NCBI RefSeq assembly: GCF_024204685.1
Contig: NZ_CP100350.1
Location: 1,426,001-1,490,000, forward strand
Source: Gilvimarinus sp. DA14
GTDB taxonomy: Bacteria > Pseudomonadota > Gammaproteobacteria > Pseudomonadales > Cellvibrionaceae
Length of the DNA stretch: 64,000 nt
Direction: 5' to 3'
Shown piece by piece: positions 1 to 10,300 of the stretch. The notes under the pieces are model-generated. The model had not been told where the DNA came from and did no database searches. It saw only the letters and a program-made list of their open reading frames with translations. A program made the position numbers and the translations under genes. The stretch's first letter is position 1, and the number at the start of each line of letters is the position of its first letter.

Positions 1-329
1 CCCAGCTGGCTAAGCACCACGCCCAGCGTACTGTTGAGATTATGCAAGCGCACGATTTTAGCGATCAAGACTGCCAGCGTGTGGCTGATATGCTGCAAAA
101 AAAGCGGCTCAAACTGGACAGTGAAGTACAGGCTCTGGAAGACGTTATTTGCTTAGTATTTATCAAATACTACCTGGAAGAGTTTGCCGCAAAGCACGAC
201 GATGACAAGTTGATCGATATTATCCGAAAAACCTGGAATAAAATGTCGCCCCAAGGACATGAAGCGGCTCTTAAAATAGAGCTGCCTCCGGCAATGGCGA
301 GCCTGGTCCAAAAAGCTTTAGGAGCTTGA
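1..329 (+). CDS. DUF4202 domain protein, C-terminal part (5' end outside window)
   Basis: The reading frame is open from the first bases of the window, with QLAKHHAQRTVEI before the first internal Met at 42, so this is the end of a longer gene rather than a 95-residue protein. The C-terminus carries the segment I associate with DUF4202 proteins: LDSEVQALEDVICLVF, then FAAKHDDDKLIDII and a short tail ending in a TWNKMSPQGHEAAL-type helix. Proteins of this family are about 190 residues, so roughly half is missing. The biochemical role is unknown to me. The next gene starts about 200 bp downstream, so it probably ends a transcription unit. Family assignment is from memory of conserved motifs. 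Confidence 0.75.
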   Translation, partial: QLAKHHAQRTVEIMQAHDFSDQDCQRVADMLQKKRLKLDSEVQALEDVICLVFIKYYLEEFAAKHDDDKLIDIIRKTWNKMSPQGHEAALKIELPPAMASLVQKALGA

Positions 330-526
330 ACCTACCTCCAGAATACAGCGGCTGATAGCCACCCCAGCCGCTGTGCTTAAAACACTTCGAAATAGCATTC
401 CCCTAAAATCGCGCAAAATCTCATAAAAATACGTAAAATTCAGTAAAGACTTGACCCAAAATGCAAAGTCCTTTATACCCAATGTGTGAAACAAATAACA
501 AAAAAGATAAACAGGGTGATGCTCTT

Positions 527-1060
527 ATGAAAAAACTACCAATAACAGCGATATCTTTTCTTCTCGCCCTATGCGGTAGTAACTTGGCGAGTGCTTGTGA
601 CGAGGCTTGTGAAAAAAAAGCGGAAGCCGAGCATGGGGTTAAGTTTGCAAGTTACCTAAATGCCGATTTCTGCAGCAGCACACGGGCCGATTTCCTGATT
701 CAGGACTACAAAAGTTTGGACAAGTACCGTGCCGAACAGCTGCCCAACGGCCATAAAGGCGGTATGAACAATATTCGCAAGATGCTGGAACAGCGCAAAG
801 ACTGGCTGCAAGAGTGCGACGATTACCTGCGCCTGACTAACCAGGGGCGAATTTTCCGGGATAAAGCAACCACCGATAAAATCTTTGCCGCGATCGACAA
901 GACCAACGAAGAACTAAACAACTTGGTGTACAACGGCAACCCGGATGTGATCGTAACCAACGGCTTGGATATCGCCCAGCAGGATTTTAACCAGATGATG
1001 CAACTACTAGATCAGCACAAAACCCAACTGCAGTTGCGTGGCCAACTGGTCAATCGCTAA
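527..1060 (+). CDS. Secreted/periplasmic protein of unknown function
   Basis: I place the start at 527, where ATG follows AGGGTG at good spacing and opens a typical signal peptide (MKKLPITAISFLLALCG, small residues, then ASA before C). The frame can be extended to 461, but that puts a charged non-signal segment in front. The mature protein of about 155 residues is rich in charged residues and Asn/Gln, begins with a cysteine pair (CDEAC) and looks helical. I recognise no family. It ends convergently with the next gene, overlapping it by 11 bp. It could be an envelope or periplasmic protein; no specific function is supported. Confidence 0.7.
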   Translation: MKKLPITAISFLLALCGSNLASACDEACEKKAEAEHGVKFASYLNADFCSSTRADFLIQDYKSLDKYRAEQLPNGHKGGMNNIRKMLEQRKDWLQECDDYLRLTNQGRIFRDKATTDKIFAAIDKTNEELNNLVYNGNPDVIVTNGLDIAQQDFNQMMQLLDQHKTQLQLRGQLVNR

Positions 1061-1418
1061 CAGGTTGTGGCTGGCGCTTTTTTAACGACAACACTGCGCG
1101 TTTGGGCTTGCCCGGGTTTTCGGCAAACATTCGCGCTTTACGCTCCAGCTCCTGCGCGGTGCGGCTTTTCACCTTAATCGAGGCATCATCGCGACCGCCA
1201 ACCTGCCCCTGAAACCCATGTTCACGGGCGGCGGCGGCCAGGGCCTCGATACCACAGCGCAACAATCGAGCCTGGTCAATAAAGTTCAGATTCTTGGGAA
1301 AATTGCTGGGATCTACCGACATGGGGTTTTGCGGGTCCCCCTCAACGCGAATCACACAACCGCAGTCGTGCTTCGCCTCACCGGATGTCAGGTCGACATC
1401 CCAGGTTTCAAAGTCCAT
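1050..1418 (-). CDS. Small conserved-looking hypothetical protein
   Basis: A 122-residue soluble protein without a signal peptide or membrane segment. It begins MDFETWDVDL and has a cysteine cluster near residue 19 (CGC), a middle helical part (ARLLRCGIEALAAAAREHG) and a basic C-terminus (KPKRAVLSLKKRQP). The N-terminal half with paired cysteines could be a small folded domain, but I do not recognise a family. Codon use resembles neighbouring genes and the frame is long for a noncoding strand. Its 3' end overlaps the end of the upstream plus-strand gene by 11 bp. The competing plus-strand frame at 1218-1436 is much less protein-like. Confidence 0.6.
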   Translation of the reverse strand: MDFETWDVDLTSGEAKHDCGCVIRVEGDPQNPMSVDPSNFPKNLNFIDQARLLRCGIEALAAAAREHGFQGQVGGRDDASIKVKSRTAQELERKARMFAENPGKPKRAVLSLKKRQPQPVSD

Positions 1419-1529
1419 TGCTCTGGCCTATTTTGAATGGAAATACCCCCCATGCCTGACGACACGGGGTTAAAAGAATAGCCCTACAGTATGACAGTTT
1501 TACGACACCGCCATCTCTAGGTCAAAGCC

Positions 1530-2480
1530 TTAGGCGTCATTTAACCTAGCTTTACGCTGACGCGCCGGGGGCGGCGCGCCAATATGAGCTTCGTTGCGGG
1601 CCTTAGCCAGCTCGATTTGCTTTTGCCTTTCAGCAAAACGCTTCTTTTGATCTTCACTGAGCGAATCATAGCAGCGCGGGCAGCAAACACCCTTTAAATA
1701 CAGTGGCGACGCTTTCTCATCCTCAGTGATCGGATGTCGACAGCCATAACACTGGTCAAAAGAACCCTTCTCGAGATTGTGGTTAACGGCCACTCTGTTA
1801 TCAAACACAAAGCACTCGCCGCGCCAAAGGCTTTCCTGCTCAGGCACTTCCTCCAGGTATTTTAAGATACCACCTTCGAGGTGATAGACCTCATCAAAAC
1901 CCTGCTCTTTCATATACGCTGTGGCTTTTTCGCAGCGAATGCCACCGGTGCAGAACATGGCCACTTTTTTATGCTTTTGCGGGTCCAAGTTCTGATTTAC
2001 ATAGTCTGGAAATTCGCGAAAGGTCTCGGTTTCCGGATCCACCGCACGCTCGAATGAACCGATCGCATACTCGTAATGATTGCGGGTATCAACCACCAGC
2101 ACGTCAGGATCGCTAATCAGTTCATTCCATTGCGCCGGTTTTACATAGGTGCCGACGATTTGCTTGGGGTCTATACCCTCAACACCCATGGTTACAATCT
2201 CTTTTTTCAGCTTTACCTTCATACGATAAAAAGGCTTGTCCTGGTGCAGAGACTCTTTGTGCTCCAAATCCGCAAAGCGCTCATCGCGCTTTAAATAATC
2301 GAGCAGCCCGTTTATACCCGCGCGGCTGCCAGAAACTGTGCCATTGATACCTTCAGCGGCCAACAGCAAGGTTCCCTTAAGCCCCAGTCGCTCGCACTCG
2401 GCCAGTAGCGGCTGGCGCAAATTCTGGTAATCGGGCAACAAAACAAATTTATACAGGGCGGCTACAACTATTTCACTCAT
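1530..2480 (-). CDS. trhO: tRNA uridine(34) hydroxylase TrhO (YceA), rhodanese family
   Basis: TrhO makes 5-hydroxyuridine at the wobble position of certain tRNAs in an oxygen-dependent reaction. The protein has the N-terminal acylphosphatase-like part (residues 1-100, with [13 protein letters not shown]) and a rhodanese domain with the active-site loop [10 protein letters not shown] (Cys177, Cys183). A C-terminal cysteine-rich segment (CYGC, CCPRC) ends in a basic tail. I choose the Met at 2480 ([12 protein letters not shown]), giving 316 residues. The frame runs to 2504, but the extra eight residues are not typical of the family. It is followed upstream on the same strand by a bolA-family gene about 110 bp away. 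Assignment is very secure by motif; the tRNA role is established for the E. coli homologue. Confidence 0.93.
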   Translation of the reverse strand: MSEIVVAALYKFVLLPDYQNLRQPLLAECERLGLKGTLLLAAEGINGTVSGSRAGINGLLDYLKRDERFADLEHKESLHQDKPFYRMKVKLKKEIVTMGVEGIDPKQIVGTYVKPAQWNELISDPDVLVVDTRNHYEYAIGSFERAVDPETETFREFPDYVNQNLDPQKHKKVAMFCTGGIRCEKATAYMKEQGFDEVYHLEGGILKYLEEVPEQESLWRGECFVFDNRVAVNHNLEKGSFDQCYGCRHPITEDEKASPLYLKGVCCPRCYDSLSEDQKKRFAERQKQIELAKARNEAHIGAPPPARQRKARLNDA

Positions 2481-2590
2481 GCTCGTGCGGTTTCCGGTCA
2501 TCAATTATGAAGGTCAAAATCTGGGGGCGGGATTATAGCCGGTTGTTTTTTATACAGCCAGCCAATAACTTGATTTATCTCAACAAAGGG

Positions 2591-2902
2591 CTATTTTCCG
2601 CCGCCCCCCAGGCAGTTGGGAGAATCCGGCACCTGCGCCCCCTGCCACTCTTCAGGGGCATAGGTATGCAGCGCCAGAGCGTGTACCGGGCCTGCCATTT
2701 GCTCTCGCAGCGCCCCATAGACGGCCTGGTGACGCTGCACTTGCCTTTTACCAACAAAGGCCTCACTCACCAGGGTGATTTTAAAGTGAGTTTCCGAGTT
2801 AGGCGGCACACTGTGCATATGGCTTTCATTCACCACAGTTAACACCTGAGGTGAAAACTCGGCTTGCAGAGCTTTTTCGATACTGTCTTGTACGGGAGTC
2901 AT
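2591..2902 (-). CDS. bolA: BolA family protein
   Basis: A 103-residue protein with the BolA fold signature: an N-terminal helix, then SHMHSVPPNSETHFKITLVS, FVGKRQVQRHQAVYGAL and HALALHTYAPEEW. BolA proteins pair with monothiol glutaredoxins on [2Fe-2S] clusters and affect morphology and stress responses. The conserved histidines near residues 29 and 60 fit cluster ligands. A GAGGT ribosome site sits just before the ATG. Its C-terminal tail ends in a glycine run. The nearest gene downstream on the same strand is trhO, a pairing I also associate with pseudomonads. Whether this is BolA proper or another subfamily (IbaG) is not certain; the length favours BolA. Confidence 0.88.
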   Translation of the reverse strand: MTPVQDSIEKALQAEFSPQVLTVVNESHMHSVPPNSETHFKITLVSEAFVGKRQVQRHQAVYGALREQMAGPVHALALHTYAPEEWQGAQVPDSPNCLGGGGK

Positions 2903-2951
2903 AGGTACCTCATTGCTTTTAGCCTATTGTAACTCACCACTACCGCGATGC

Positions 2952-5900
2952 TCACTGCTCGCCGCTATCGGGTATGTGCCGTGCCAGCTCCAGTTCTTGC
3001 TCCAAACGCTGCCCCTCTGCTGCGCGCGCCTTGGACAAACGCGCCACCAACACATACACCACCGGGGTCAAATACAGGGTGAACACCGCAGCCAGACCCA
3101 AGCCGCCAAATACAACCCAACCAATGGACGTGCGCGCTTCGGACCCGGGACCGGCACTTAAAATCAAGGGCAAACCACCCAGAATTGTCGACATCATGGT
3201 CATCATGATCGGCCGTAGCCGCACTCTGGCAGCACGGGTGACAGCAGTCAAAACATCGTCACCGCGATCGCGCAGTTGATCGGCAAATTCCACCAACAAA
3301 ATGCCATTTTTTGCCATCAGTCCGATCAGCATGACCAAACCAATTTGAGAGTAAACATTGATGCTGGTACCAGTAAGCAACAGGGCAAAAATCGCTGCAG
3401 CCACACCAAAGGGCACGGTTAGCATAACGATTGCCGCACTGGAGAAGCTTTCAAACTGAGCGCACAACACCAGAAAAACAACAACCAGAGCAATGATATA
3501 GGTCATCATCACCTCCTGGGAGGTTTCGTCCAGCGTCTCGGCCTCACCCAAAAAGATGATTCCGATTCCATCCGGTAGTTCGCGCTCGGCCAGGGCACGC
3601 AAATCCTGCACCGCAGACTGCAGAGGGTAACCGTCGGCCAGATCAATGTCGATTTCAATAGCTCGGCGTTGCTTGTGACGATCCAGCTCCGCAGCGACGG
3701 CCTCTTCACTGATGGTGACAACGGTAGAAAGTGGCAGCAACCGTCCCTCGCTATTGCTGACGAAAAGATTCACCAGATCACCGGGATCATTGATCTGATC
3801 GCCGGACGATTCGATGATAATGGGAACAGCCTCGTCGGCAATCGACAAATCCACCAAATCATACCCATCCACCATGGCGCGCAAGGTGGTAGAAATATTT
3901 TCTAGGGGAATATTCAAGTCCGAAGCGCGACGTCGATTGATGGTCACCGCCAGCTGTGGTTGGGTGGGCTGAAACTGAATATCCGGCTGGGACAAATTAG
4001 GCAGCTGATCTTCAATGGCGACGGCGAACTTTTCCGCGGCGGCAAAAATTTCTTTGTAATCACTACCCACTAAGGCGATTTCGATACCCCCACCCCCGCC
4101 CCATAGCCCCAGACTGTTGGTGGTAGATACCCGCACAAAAGCACCGGGAATTTCAGACATAGGGCCGCGCAACTGAGCCATCATCTCTTGTTGACTGCGC
4201 TCGCGATTCTCCCAATCAGCCAAGGGCAGAATTACCCGACCGCGGTTAGGGTCGTAGCGACCCACAATGCTAAACAGATTAGTGGCTTCACCGGACTGCA
4301 AAAGCGGTTGCACCCGCTCCTCCATGGCTGCCACCTGTCTTGCGGTATACTCCAAACCAGTGCCATCCGGTCCTGTGGCATCCACATAAATAACCCCTCG
4401 GTCTTCCTCTGGCAAGAGCTCCTGATCCACGTTGTGATACACCAGCACGGCCCCCACAATAGCCGCGCAGGCCACCAACAGCCCCAGCCAAGGATACCGC
4501 AGCACACCAGCTAACGAGCGACTGTACCACTGTGCCATAGAGTCACCCACGGCGGTTAATCGGTCGCGAATTGGATGTGGCTCATCCTTACGCTCCGGCA
4601 CAATCCGCGCAGCCATTGCCGGCACGAGCGATAACGCGACAAACGAGGAGATACCCACCGCAAACGCCAATACAAAGCCAAACTCGCGAAACAAACGTCC
4701 TGCGGTGCTCGGCAGCATAGCGATAGGCACAAACACTGAAACCAGCACGGCGGTGGTGGCAATTACCGCAAAAAAGACCTGCCGCGTACCCAATACCGCC
4801 GCTGCCCGGGCACCCAGCCCCTGATGGCGCCGGCGCTGAATGTTTTCAAGCACTACGATGGCATCGTCCACCACCAATCCTGTAGCCAGCACCAGAGCCA
4901 ACAAGGTAAGAATATTGAGAGAAAAGCCAAGGGCCCAAATTGCAGCCACGGTGCCAATCAGGGCAACAGGGATTGCCACGCTCGGTATCAGCGTTACCCG
5001 CAGCGAGCCGATAAACAGCCAAATGGTGACAATCACAATGCTGACTGTCAGCGCCATACTGATAAGTACCTCGCGCATGGCGCCTTTAATAAACTCGGCA
5101 CTGTCTTCCGTAATAACCAGCTGCGAATCATTGAAACGCTCATTCAGACGTGCCACAGCGCTATGCACCCGCTCGGCGATATCGAGGGTGTTGGACTGTG
5201 ATTGGCGCACGACCCCAAGCCCCACCACAGGTGAACCGTCCAGGCGTACATACGAACTCGTATCTTCGGGAGCAAAAAATACCTGAGCTACTTCGGCGAG
5301 ACGAGTTTCCCCGCGCAGGATAATCGCCTGCAGCGCCTCTTCAGTGACGGCCGATGCATCGGCGCGAACCAATAGCTCCAAATCACCCGAGCGAAAACTT
5401 CCCGAGGGGACATCGAACGGCGCCTCGCGCAAGGCATCGGCAACATCGTTAACCGACAGCCCCAGGCTCGCCAGGCGCACGGGGTCTACCACTACCCGCA
5501 AGACTTTTTGCCGATCGCCAAACAGCACCACATCGGCGACGCCGTCAATTGAAATCAATTCGGGAATTAGATCCTGCTCCGCACGGCGGGTCATCTCCAA
5601 CTCGTTCAGGCTGTCACTCACCATCGCCAGATTAATAATTGGATTGGCGTTAGGGTCTGCCTTTACCACAGTCAAAGATTCAATATCCGGCGGCAGATCA
5701 CGCTCAATCTGGCTCACCGCTTCACGCACATCTGAAGCCGCGCTGTTTAAGTCCACCGTAGGCGAGAACTCTACGTGCAGTCGCATATTGTTCTCTTCGC
5801 TGGAAGAGCGGATATTGCGAATACCCGACACCCGCGCCACAGCACCTTCAACAATACTGGTTACCTCGGCGTCCATGGTTTCCGGGGACGCCCCCGGATA

Positions 5901-6080
5901 AACACCGCGCACCGACACCACCGGCCTGTCTACATCTGGCAGCTCGCGAACTTCAACAGCTACCACGGCGGCCATACCGGCAATGGCAATTAAAAGATTT
6001 AACACCAACACCAGAATTGGACGGCGGATACTGAGGCTCGCGATATCCTCTTTGTGCAAATTCTCGTGCTGATCAGTCAC
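2952..6080 (-). CDS. RND efflux pump, inner-membrane permease (HAE1-type)
   Basis: A 1042-residue protein of the AcrB/MexF superfamily, which exports drugs or other amphiphiles using the proton gradient, working as a trimer with a periplasmic adaptor and an outer-membrane channel. The typical N-terminal membrane helix leads into the PDVDRPVVSVRGVYPGA porter domain. The TM4 proton-relay aspartates are present (GLVVDDAIVVLENIQRR), as is the TM10 lysine (LMAKNGILLVEF). Length matches the family. The start overlaps the end of its adaptor gene by 8 bp (6073-6080), so the two are translationally coupled. Sequence style suggests a VexF/MdtB-like or transporter-of-unknown-substrate branch rather than classical AcrB; the substrate cannot be told from sequence. 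Confidence 0.93.
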   Translation of the reverse strand: MTDQHENLHKEDIASLSIRRPILVLVLNLLIAIAGMAAVVAVEVRELPDVDRPVVSVRGVYPGASPETMDAEVTSIVEGAVARVSGIRNIRSSSEENNMRLHVEFSPTVDLNSAASDVREAVSQIERDLPPDIESLTVVKADPNANPIINLAMVSDSLNELEMTRRAEQDLIPELISIDGVADVVLFGDRQKVLRVVVDPVRLASLGLSVNDVADALREAPFDVPSGSFRSGDLELLVRADASAVTEEALQAIILRGETRLAEVAQVFFAPEDTSSYVRLDGSPVVGLGVVRQSQSNTLDIAERVHSAVARLNERFNDSQLVITEDSAEFIKGAMREVLISMALTVSIVIVTIWLFIGSLRVTLIPSVAIPVALIGTVAAIWALGFSLNILTLLALVLATGLVVDDAIVVLENIQRRRHQGLGARAAAVLGTRQVFFAVIATTAVLVSVFVPIAMLPSTAGRLFREFGFVLAFAVGISSFVALSLVPAMAARIVPERKDEPHPIRDRLTAVGDSMAQWYSRSLAGVLRYPWLGLLVACAAIVGAVLVYHNVDQELLPEEDRGVIYVDATGPDGTGLEYTARQVAAMEERVQPLLQSGEATNLFSIVGRYDPNRGRVILPLADWENRERSQQEMMAQLRGPMSEIPGAFVRVSTTNSLGLWGGGGGIEIALVGSDYKEIFAAAEKFAVAIEDQLPNLSQPDIQFQPTQPQLAVTINRRRASDLNIPLENISTTLRAMVDGYDLVDLSIADEAVPIIIESSGDQINDPGDLVNLFVSNSEGRLLPLSTVVTISEEAVAAELDRHKQRRAIEIDIDLADGYPLQSAVQDLRALAERELPDGIGIIFLGEAETLDETSQEVMMTYIIALVVVFLVLCAQFESFSSAAIVMLTVPFGVAAAIFALLLTGTSINVYSQIGLVMLIGLMAKNGILLVEFADQLRDRGDDVLTAVTRAARVRLRPIMMTMMSTILGGLPLILSAGPGSEARTSIGWVVFGGLGLAAVFTLYLTPVVYVLVARLSKARAAEGQRLEQELELARHIPDSGEQ

Positions 6081-7206
6081 CGCTCACCTCGGCACTGTCT
6101 GCTGCGCTTGCGGCATTAGCCACAGGCACGCCATCAGCATTCACCACCTGATCCACCCGCACGGGCATCCCTTCGCGTAGCATTTGAATACCTTCCAGTA
6201 CCACCAACGCTCCTTCAGGTAAGTTGACATCGACCAATACCTTACCGGCTAAACGCTGCACAATAGTGGCCACTCGCCGCTGTGCCACGCCATCGACCAC
6301 TGCCCACACATAGGAGCCTCGGGCGCCCCACTGTAAAGACACCTCCGGCACCAAAGCATACTCGTTACCCAACAGGCTCAAAGCAATGCGAAAGCTCATA
6401 CCCGGGCGCAGAGTGTCATCGCTGTTATCCACATGGGCGCGCACACGAAACATGCGCTCGCTGTCATCCACCCTGCTGTCAATTTCCACTACTTCGCCTG
6501 CGGCGATAGCGTCTTTTTGGCGCCAAGTAGACAACTCGATTTCCTGTCCCACATCAATTTGCCCCAGCAGTAACTCGGGCAGTGAAAATGTCACCAATAA
6601 CTGGCTGCGATCATCCAATGTCGTCAAAGCCGTGCTGGTGTCCACCCAGGCACCAGGATCGATATCGGTAAAACCTACATACCCAGTGAAAGGCGCCAAT
6701 ACTTGCTGATAGGCGAGGTTAACCTGAGAGCGATCCACAGCAATACGGGCTCGCGCCACGGCGCTATCGGCATCGTCCAGAGCCGACTGAGTGACAGCGC
6801 CGCTGTCCTTGGTTTGACGATAGCGCTGTAACAAACGCTCGGCATCGGCAAGCTCCAACTGCGCATTGCGCAGTGCCAGGGCCTCATCGCGACTGTCCAG
6901 ACTGAACAACACATCGCCCTTAGTTACTTTCTGTCCCGGTTGAATATGCACACTTTCGATCTGCCCAGCCACGCGAGGACGAATACTTACCGAGCGCAGA
7001 GCACGCGAAGTTCCAACAGCCTCTACCTCGACCCGCTCCGGCGCATAGCTAATGCGCGCTGCAATCACCGGTCGGGCTTGCGTTTCAGCTCTGGCCTGTC
7101 TCGCAGGTTCTGATTCCGAGCAACCAAGCAAGGCTAGAGCGCATAGCACCAGCAGGCCGCATACTCGCGGTACGCCCGAAACAATTTTGCGAAACAAATT
7201 CAACAT
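6073..7206 (-). CDS. RND efflux periplasmic adaptor lipoprotein
   Basis: A 377-residue membrane-fusion protein that bridges the inner-membrane pump to an outer-membrane channel. The N-terminus is a lipoprotein signal with lipobox LALLGC, so it should be lipid-anchored in the inner membrane. It then shows the biotinyl-lipoyl-like half motifs (PRVAGQIESVHIQPGQKV and APFTGYVGFTDIDPGAWV) flanking a short coiled-coil hairpin (about residues 105-165), followed by the beta-barrel and membrane-proximal domains. AAGGTG lies about 10 bp before the ATG. It is the first gene of the pair with the permease at 2952-6080. No regulator gene accompanies it. Confidence 0.92.
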   Translation of the reverse strand: MLNLFRKIVSGVPRVCGLLVLCALALLGCSESEPARQARAETQARPVIAARISYAPERVEVEAVGTSRALRSVSIRPRVAGQIESVHIQPGQKVTKGDVLFSLDSRDEALALRNAQLELADAERLLQRYRQTKDSGAVTQSALDDADSAVARARIAVDRSQVNLAYQQVLAPFTGYVGFTDIDPGAWVDTSTALTTLDDRSQLLVTFSLPELLLGQIDVGQEIELSTWRQKDAIAAGEVVEIDSRVDDSERMFRVRAHVDNSDDTLRPGMSFRIALSLLGNEYALVPEVSLQWGARGSYVWAVVDGVAQRRVATIVQRLAGKVLVDVNLPEGALVVLEGIQMLREGMPVRVDQVVNADGVPVANAASAADSAEVSGD

Positions 7207-7315
7207 ATTTATAAAGCACCTTTAATGGATATTTTTATTCACATGAATTCTACGGCGGCGCCGGCGCTTGGGGCAGCGTCGCCACGTAAGGAACTGTAAA
7301 ACAGGTATATTAAGG

Positions 7316-7340
7316 TAAAGCCCCGCAAGGCGGGACTTTA
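7316..7340 (-). terminator. Stem-loop after second RND pump gene
   Basis: Arms of 11 bases with one mismatch (TAAAGCCCCGC and GCGGGACTTTA) around a 3-base loop, located 14 bp past the stop of the minus-strand pump gene. U-tracts on either side are weak, so it may terminate inefficiently and allow read-through into the first adaptor gene. Confidence 0.6.
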
Positions 7341-7353
7341 TTTGCGTAGGGAA

Positions 7354-10300
7354 CTATCCGGCCGGAGCGTCCTGACCAGACTTAGCGGGACCGCCAAAAC
7401 GTTCTCGAACATGCTGCACGGCCCAATAAAACAGTGGTACCAGCAAAGTCCCCAGAATTGACGCCGCCACCATGCCTCCGAATACAGTAAAACCCAAAGA
7501 GATACGTGAGGCAGCGCCCGCACCACTAGAAAAAACCAAAGGCAGGACACCCAGGACAAAAGACAGTGCGGTCATTAACACAGCGCGAAACCGTAAATGC
7601 GCAGCATTATAGGCGGCATTAAAAATACTTTCTCCGGCGCGGCGCTGCTCCATCGCAAACTCAACAATCAAGATCGCGGTTTTAGCGGCCATACCCAACA
7701 GCAACACCATACCGATTTGTGCATAGAGGTTATTGGTCAAGCCCGCCAACTGCAGGGTAAAAAATGCTCCAAATAGAGCCAGTGGCGCCGCCATAATTAC
7801 CGCCAGGGGAATGGTCCAACTCTCATACATAGCCACCAGAAACAAATAGACAAACAAAAAGGCTAACGAAAAAAGCACTGGCACCAAATTGCCTGCATCG
7901 ATCTCCTGCTTCGATTGTCCCGACCACTGATAGGCAAAGCCATCCGGCAATTGCGTGTTGGCCAAATGTTCCATAGCGGCAATAGCTTGCCCTGAACTGA
8001 GCCCAGGTGCAGGGCTACCGGTTATTTTGGCCGAGCGGTACAAGTTGTAATGATTAATACTGACAGGCCCCTGTATCGGCTCGAGTCGTGCCAGCGTCAG
8101 TAACGGCACCATTTCGCCTTTGGCATTGCGCACATAATAGTGCTGCAAGTCCTCGGGTTTAAGTCGAAAAGGTCCGTCCGCCTGAATCATTACCCGGTAG
8201 GTGCGCGAGTTAAAGCTAAAATCATTGATGTAAACTGACCCCCACTGCGCCTGCAAAGTCGTGAAGATATCGCTGATGGCGATACCCTGCGCTTTGGCTT
8301 TGTTGCGATCAATATCGAGAAAATACTGCGGTACATTGGCACGAAAAGTACTGAATACTTGTGCCAGCTGTCCACCGCTATTGGCCGCGTAAACCAAACC
8401 GTTCATCGCCTGAGCCAATTCAGCCGGCGAGCGCCCGGCGGTATCTTGCAGCTGAAACTCAAAACCACTGGAAACCCCGAGCCCGGGAATAGGCGGTAAG
8501 TTAAAAGGCAGCACGCGCGCTTCGCTGATGTGATTAAACTTTGCGTACAGCTGACCCAGTATGGCTTGTACGCTTAACTCTGGTGCCTCGCGCTGTTCCC
8601 AATCGTCAAGAACGACAACGGCAAACCCATTGTTAGAACCCGGACCGGCAAGCACACTGAATCCGGCCACGGTGATAATATCCTGTACCCCGGGCTGATC
8701 CAAAGCCAGCTGCGTTACTTTATTTAGCACCAAATCGCTGCGCTGAGTGGAAGCGGCGTCGGGCAGTTGAATATCGACAAACAAGTAACCCTGGTCTTCC
8801 TCAGGCACAAAACCGCTCGGCAAGTTGATCAACAGCCAAATCAAGCCGGCCATAATTAGCACCAGAGCCACGCCACCGCGAGCCGAGCGCCTCAGTATAC
8901 TACCTATTACAAGCTGATAACCTGCGGTGAGTTTGTGGATACCTTTCTCCACCGGCGCCATAAATTTTGCGGGCTTGTTTTCATCGCGTAACAATACCGA
9001 ACACAGTGCCGGACTCAACGTCAGAGCATTGATTGATGAAATCAACACTGCGCAAGAAATCGTCACTGCAAATTGTTGATAGAGCACTCCGGTAATACCC
9101 GGCATAAAACTAACCGGTACAAACACAGCCAACAGCACCAGCGTGGTAGCGACAATTGGTTTTGTCACCTGCTCCATGGATTTCAGCGTGGCCTCACGCA
9201 CCGAGCACTTATCCTCTTTTAACACGCGTTCGACATTCTCGATCACAATAATCGCATCATCCACCACGATGCCGATGGCCAACACCAAGCCAAACAAAGT
9301 AATTAAATTGATGGAATAGCCGAGAGCCTGCATACAGGCAAAGGTGCCGATTAACGATACCGGGATGGCAATAGAGGGAATCAACGTGGCGCGCCAGTTC
9401 TGCAAAAACAAAAATACGACGATGATCACCAAAACAACTGCTTGCAATAAGGTAACAGCGACCTCTTTTACCGAACGAGTAATAAAAACTGTCGAGTCAA
9501 AAATCAGCTTATACTCCAACCCCTCTGGCAGGTTTTCTCCAAGTACCTGCATTTGTTCTCGCACCCCAGAAGCGACCTCCAGTGCGTTGGCATCCGGCAA
9601 CTGGTAAATCACCAAAAAGGCTGTATCAACACCACTTAATTGCGCATTAACACCGTAGCTGCGCGAGCCCAGCTCCACCCGCGCGACATCGCGTATGCGC
9701 ACTACTGCCCCCTGGTCATCAGCGCGCAAAATAATATCGCTAAATTCATCCACCGTTTGCAGACGACCACGAGCCTGAATACTGTATTCAAACACCTGCC
9801 CTGCAGGCGCCGGGCTTTGACCCAATTTACCGGCGGCGACAATCACATTTTGCTCGCCCAACGCCTGGGTAATATCGGTTACGGTGATATTCAAAGCGCG
9901 CATACGATCGGGGTTGAGCCAAAGACGCATCGCGTAAGACTTATCGCCCATTAAATTAACTTCTGACACACCGGGCACCCGAGCCAAGGGCTCTACCAAA
10001 AAGCTGTCGGCGTAGTTGTTAAGGTACAGATCGTCAAAGTGCTCGTAACCCGGTTTAGCAACCAGATTCACCCCCATCAGCATATTGCTGGCCTGCTTGC
10101 GCACCGTAACCCCCTGCCGGGTTACTTCTTGTGGAAGTGAAGGAGTAGCGAGGGAGACACGATTTTGCACATCAACTTGCGCCATATCTTCATCGGTACC
10201 CGAGGCAAAGGTCACCGTAATGCTGGCAGAGCCATTGTTAGATGCCGTGGATTCTATGTAAATCATATTTTCCACGCCGTTAATCTGTTCTTCCAGTGGT

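Noticed and set aside
1218-1436. 72-residue plus-strand frame
   Set aside because: It overlaps the more protein-like minus-strand gene 1050-1418 and lacks a ribosome site.
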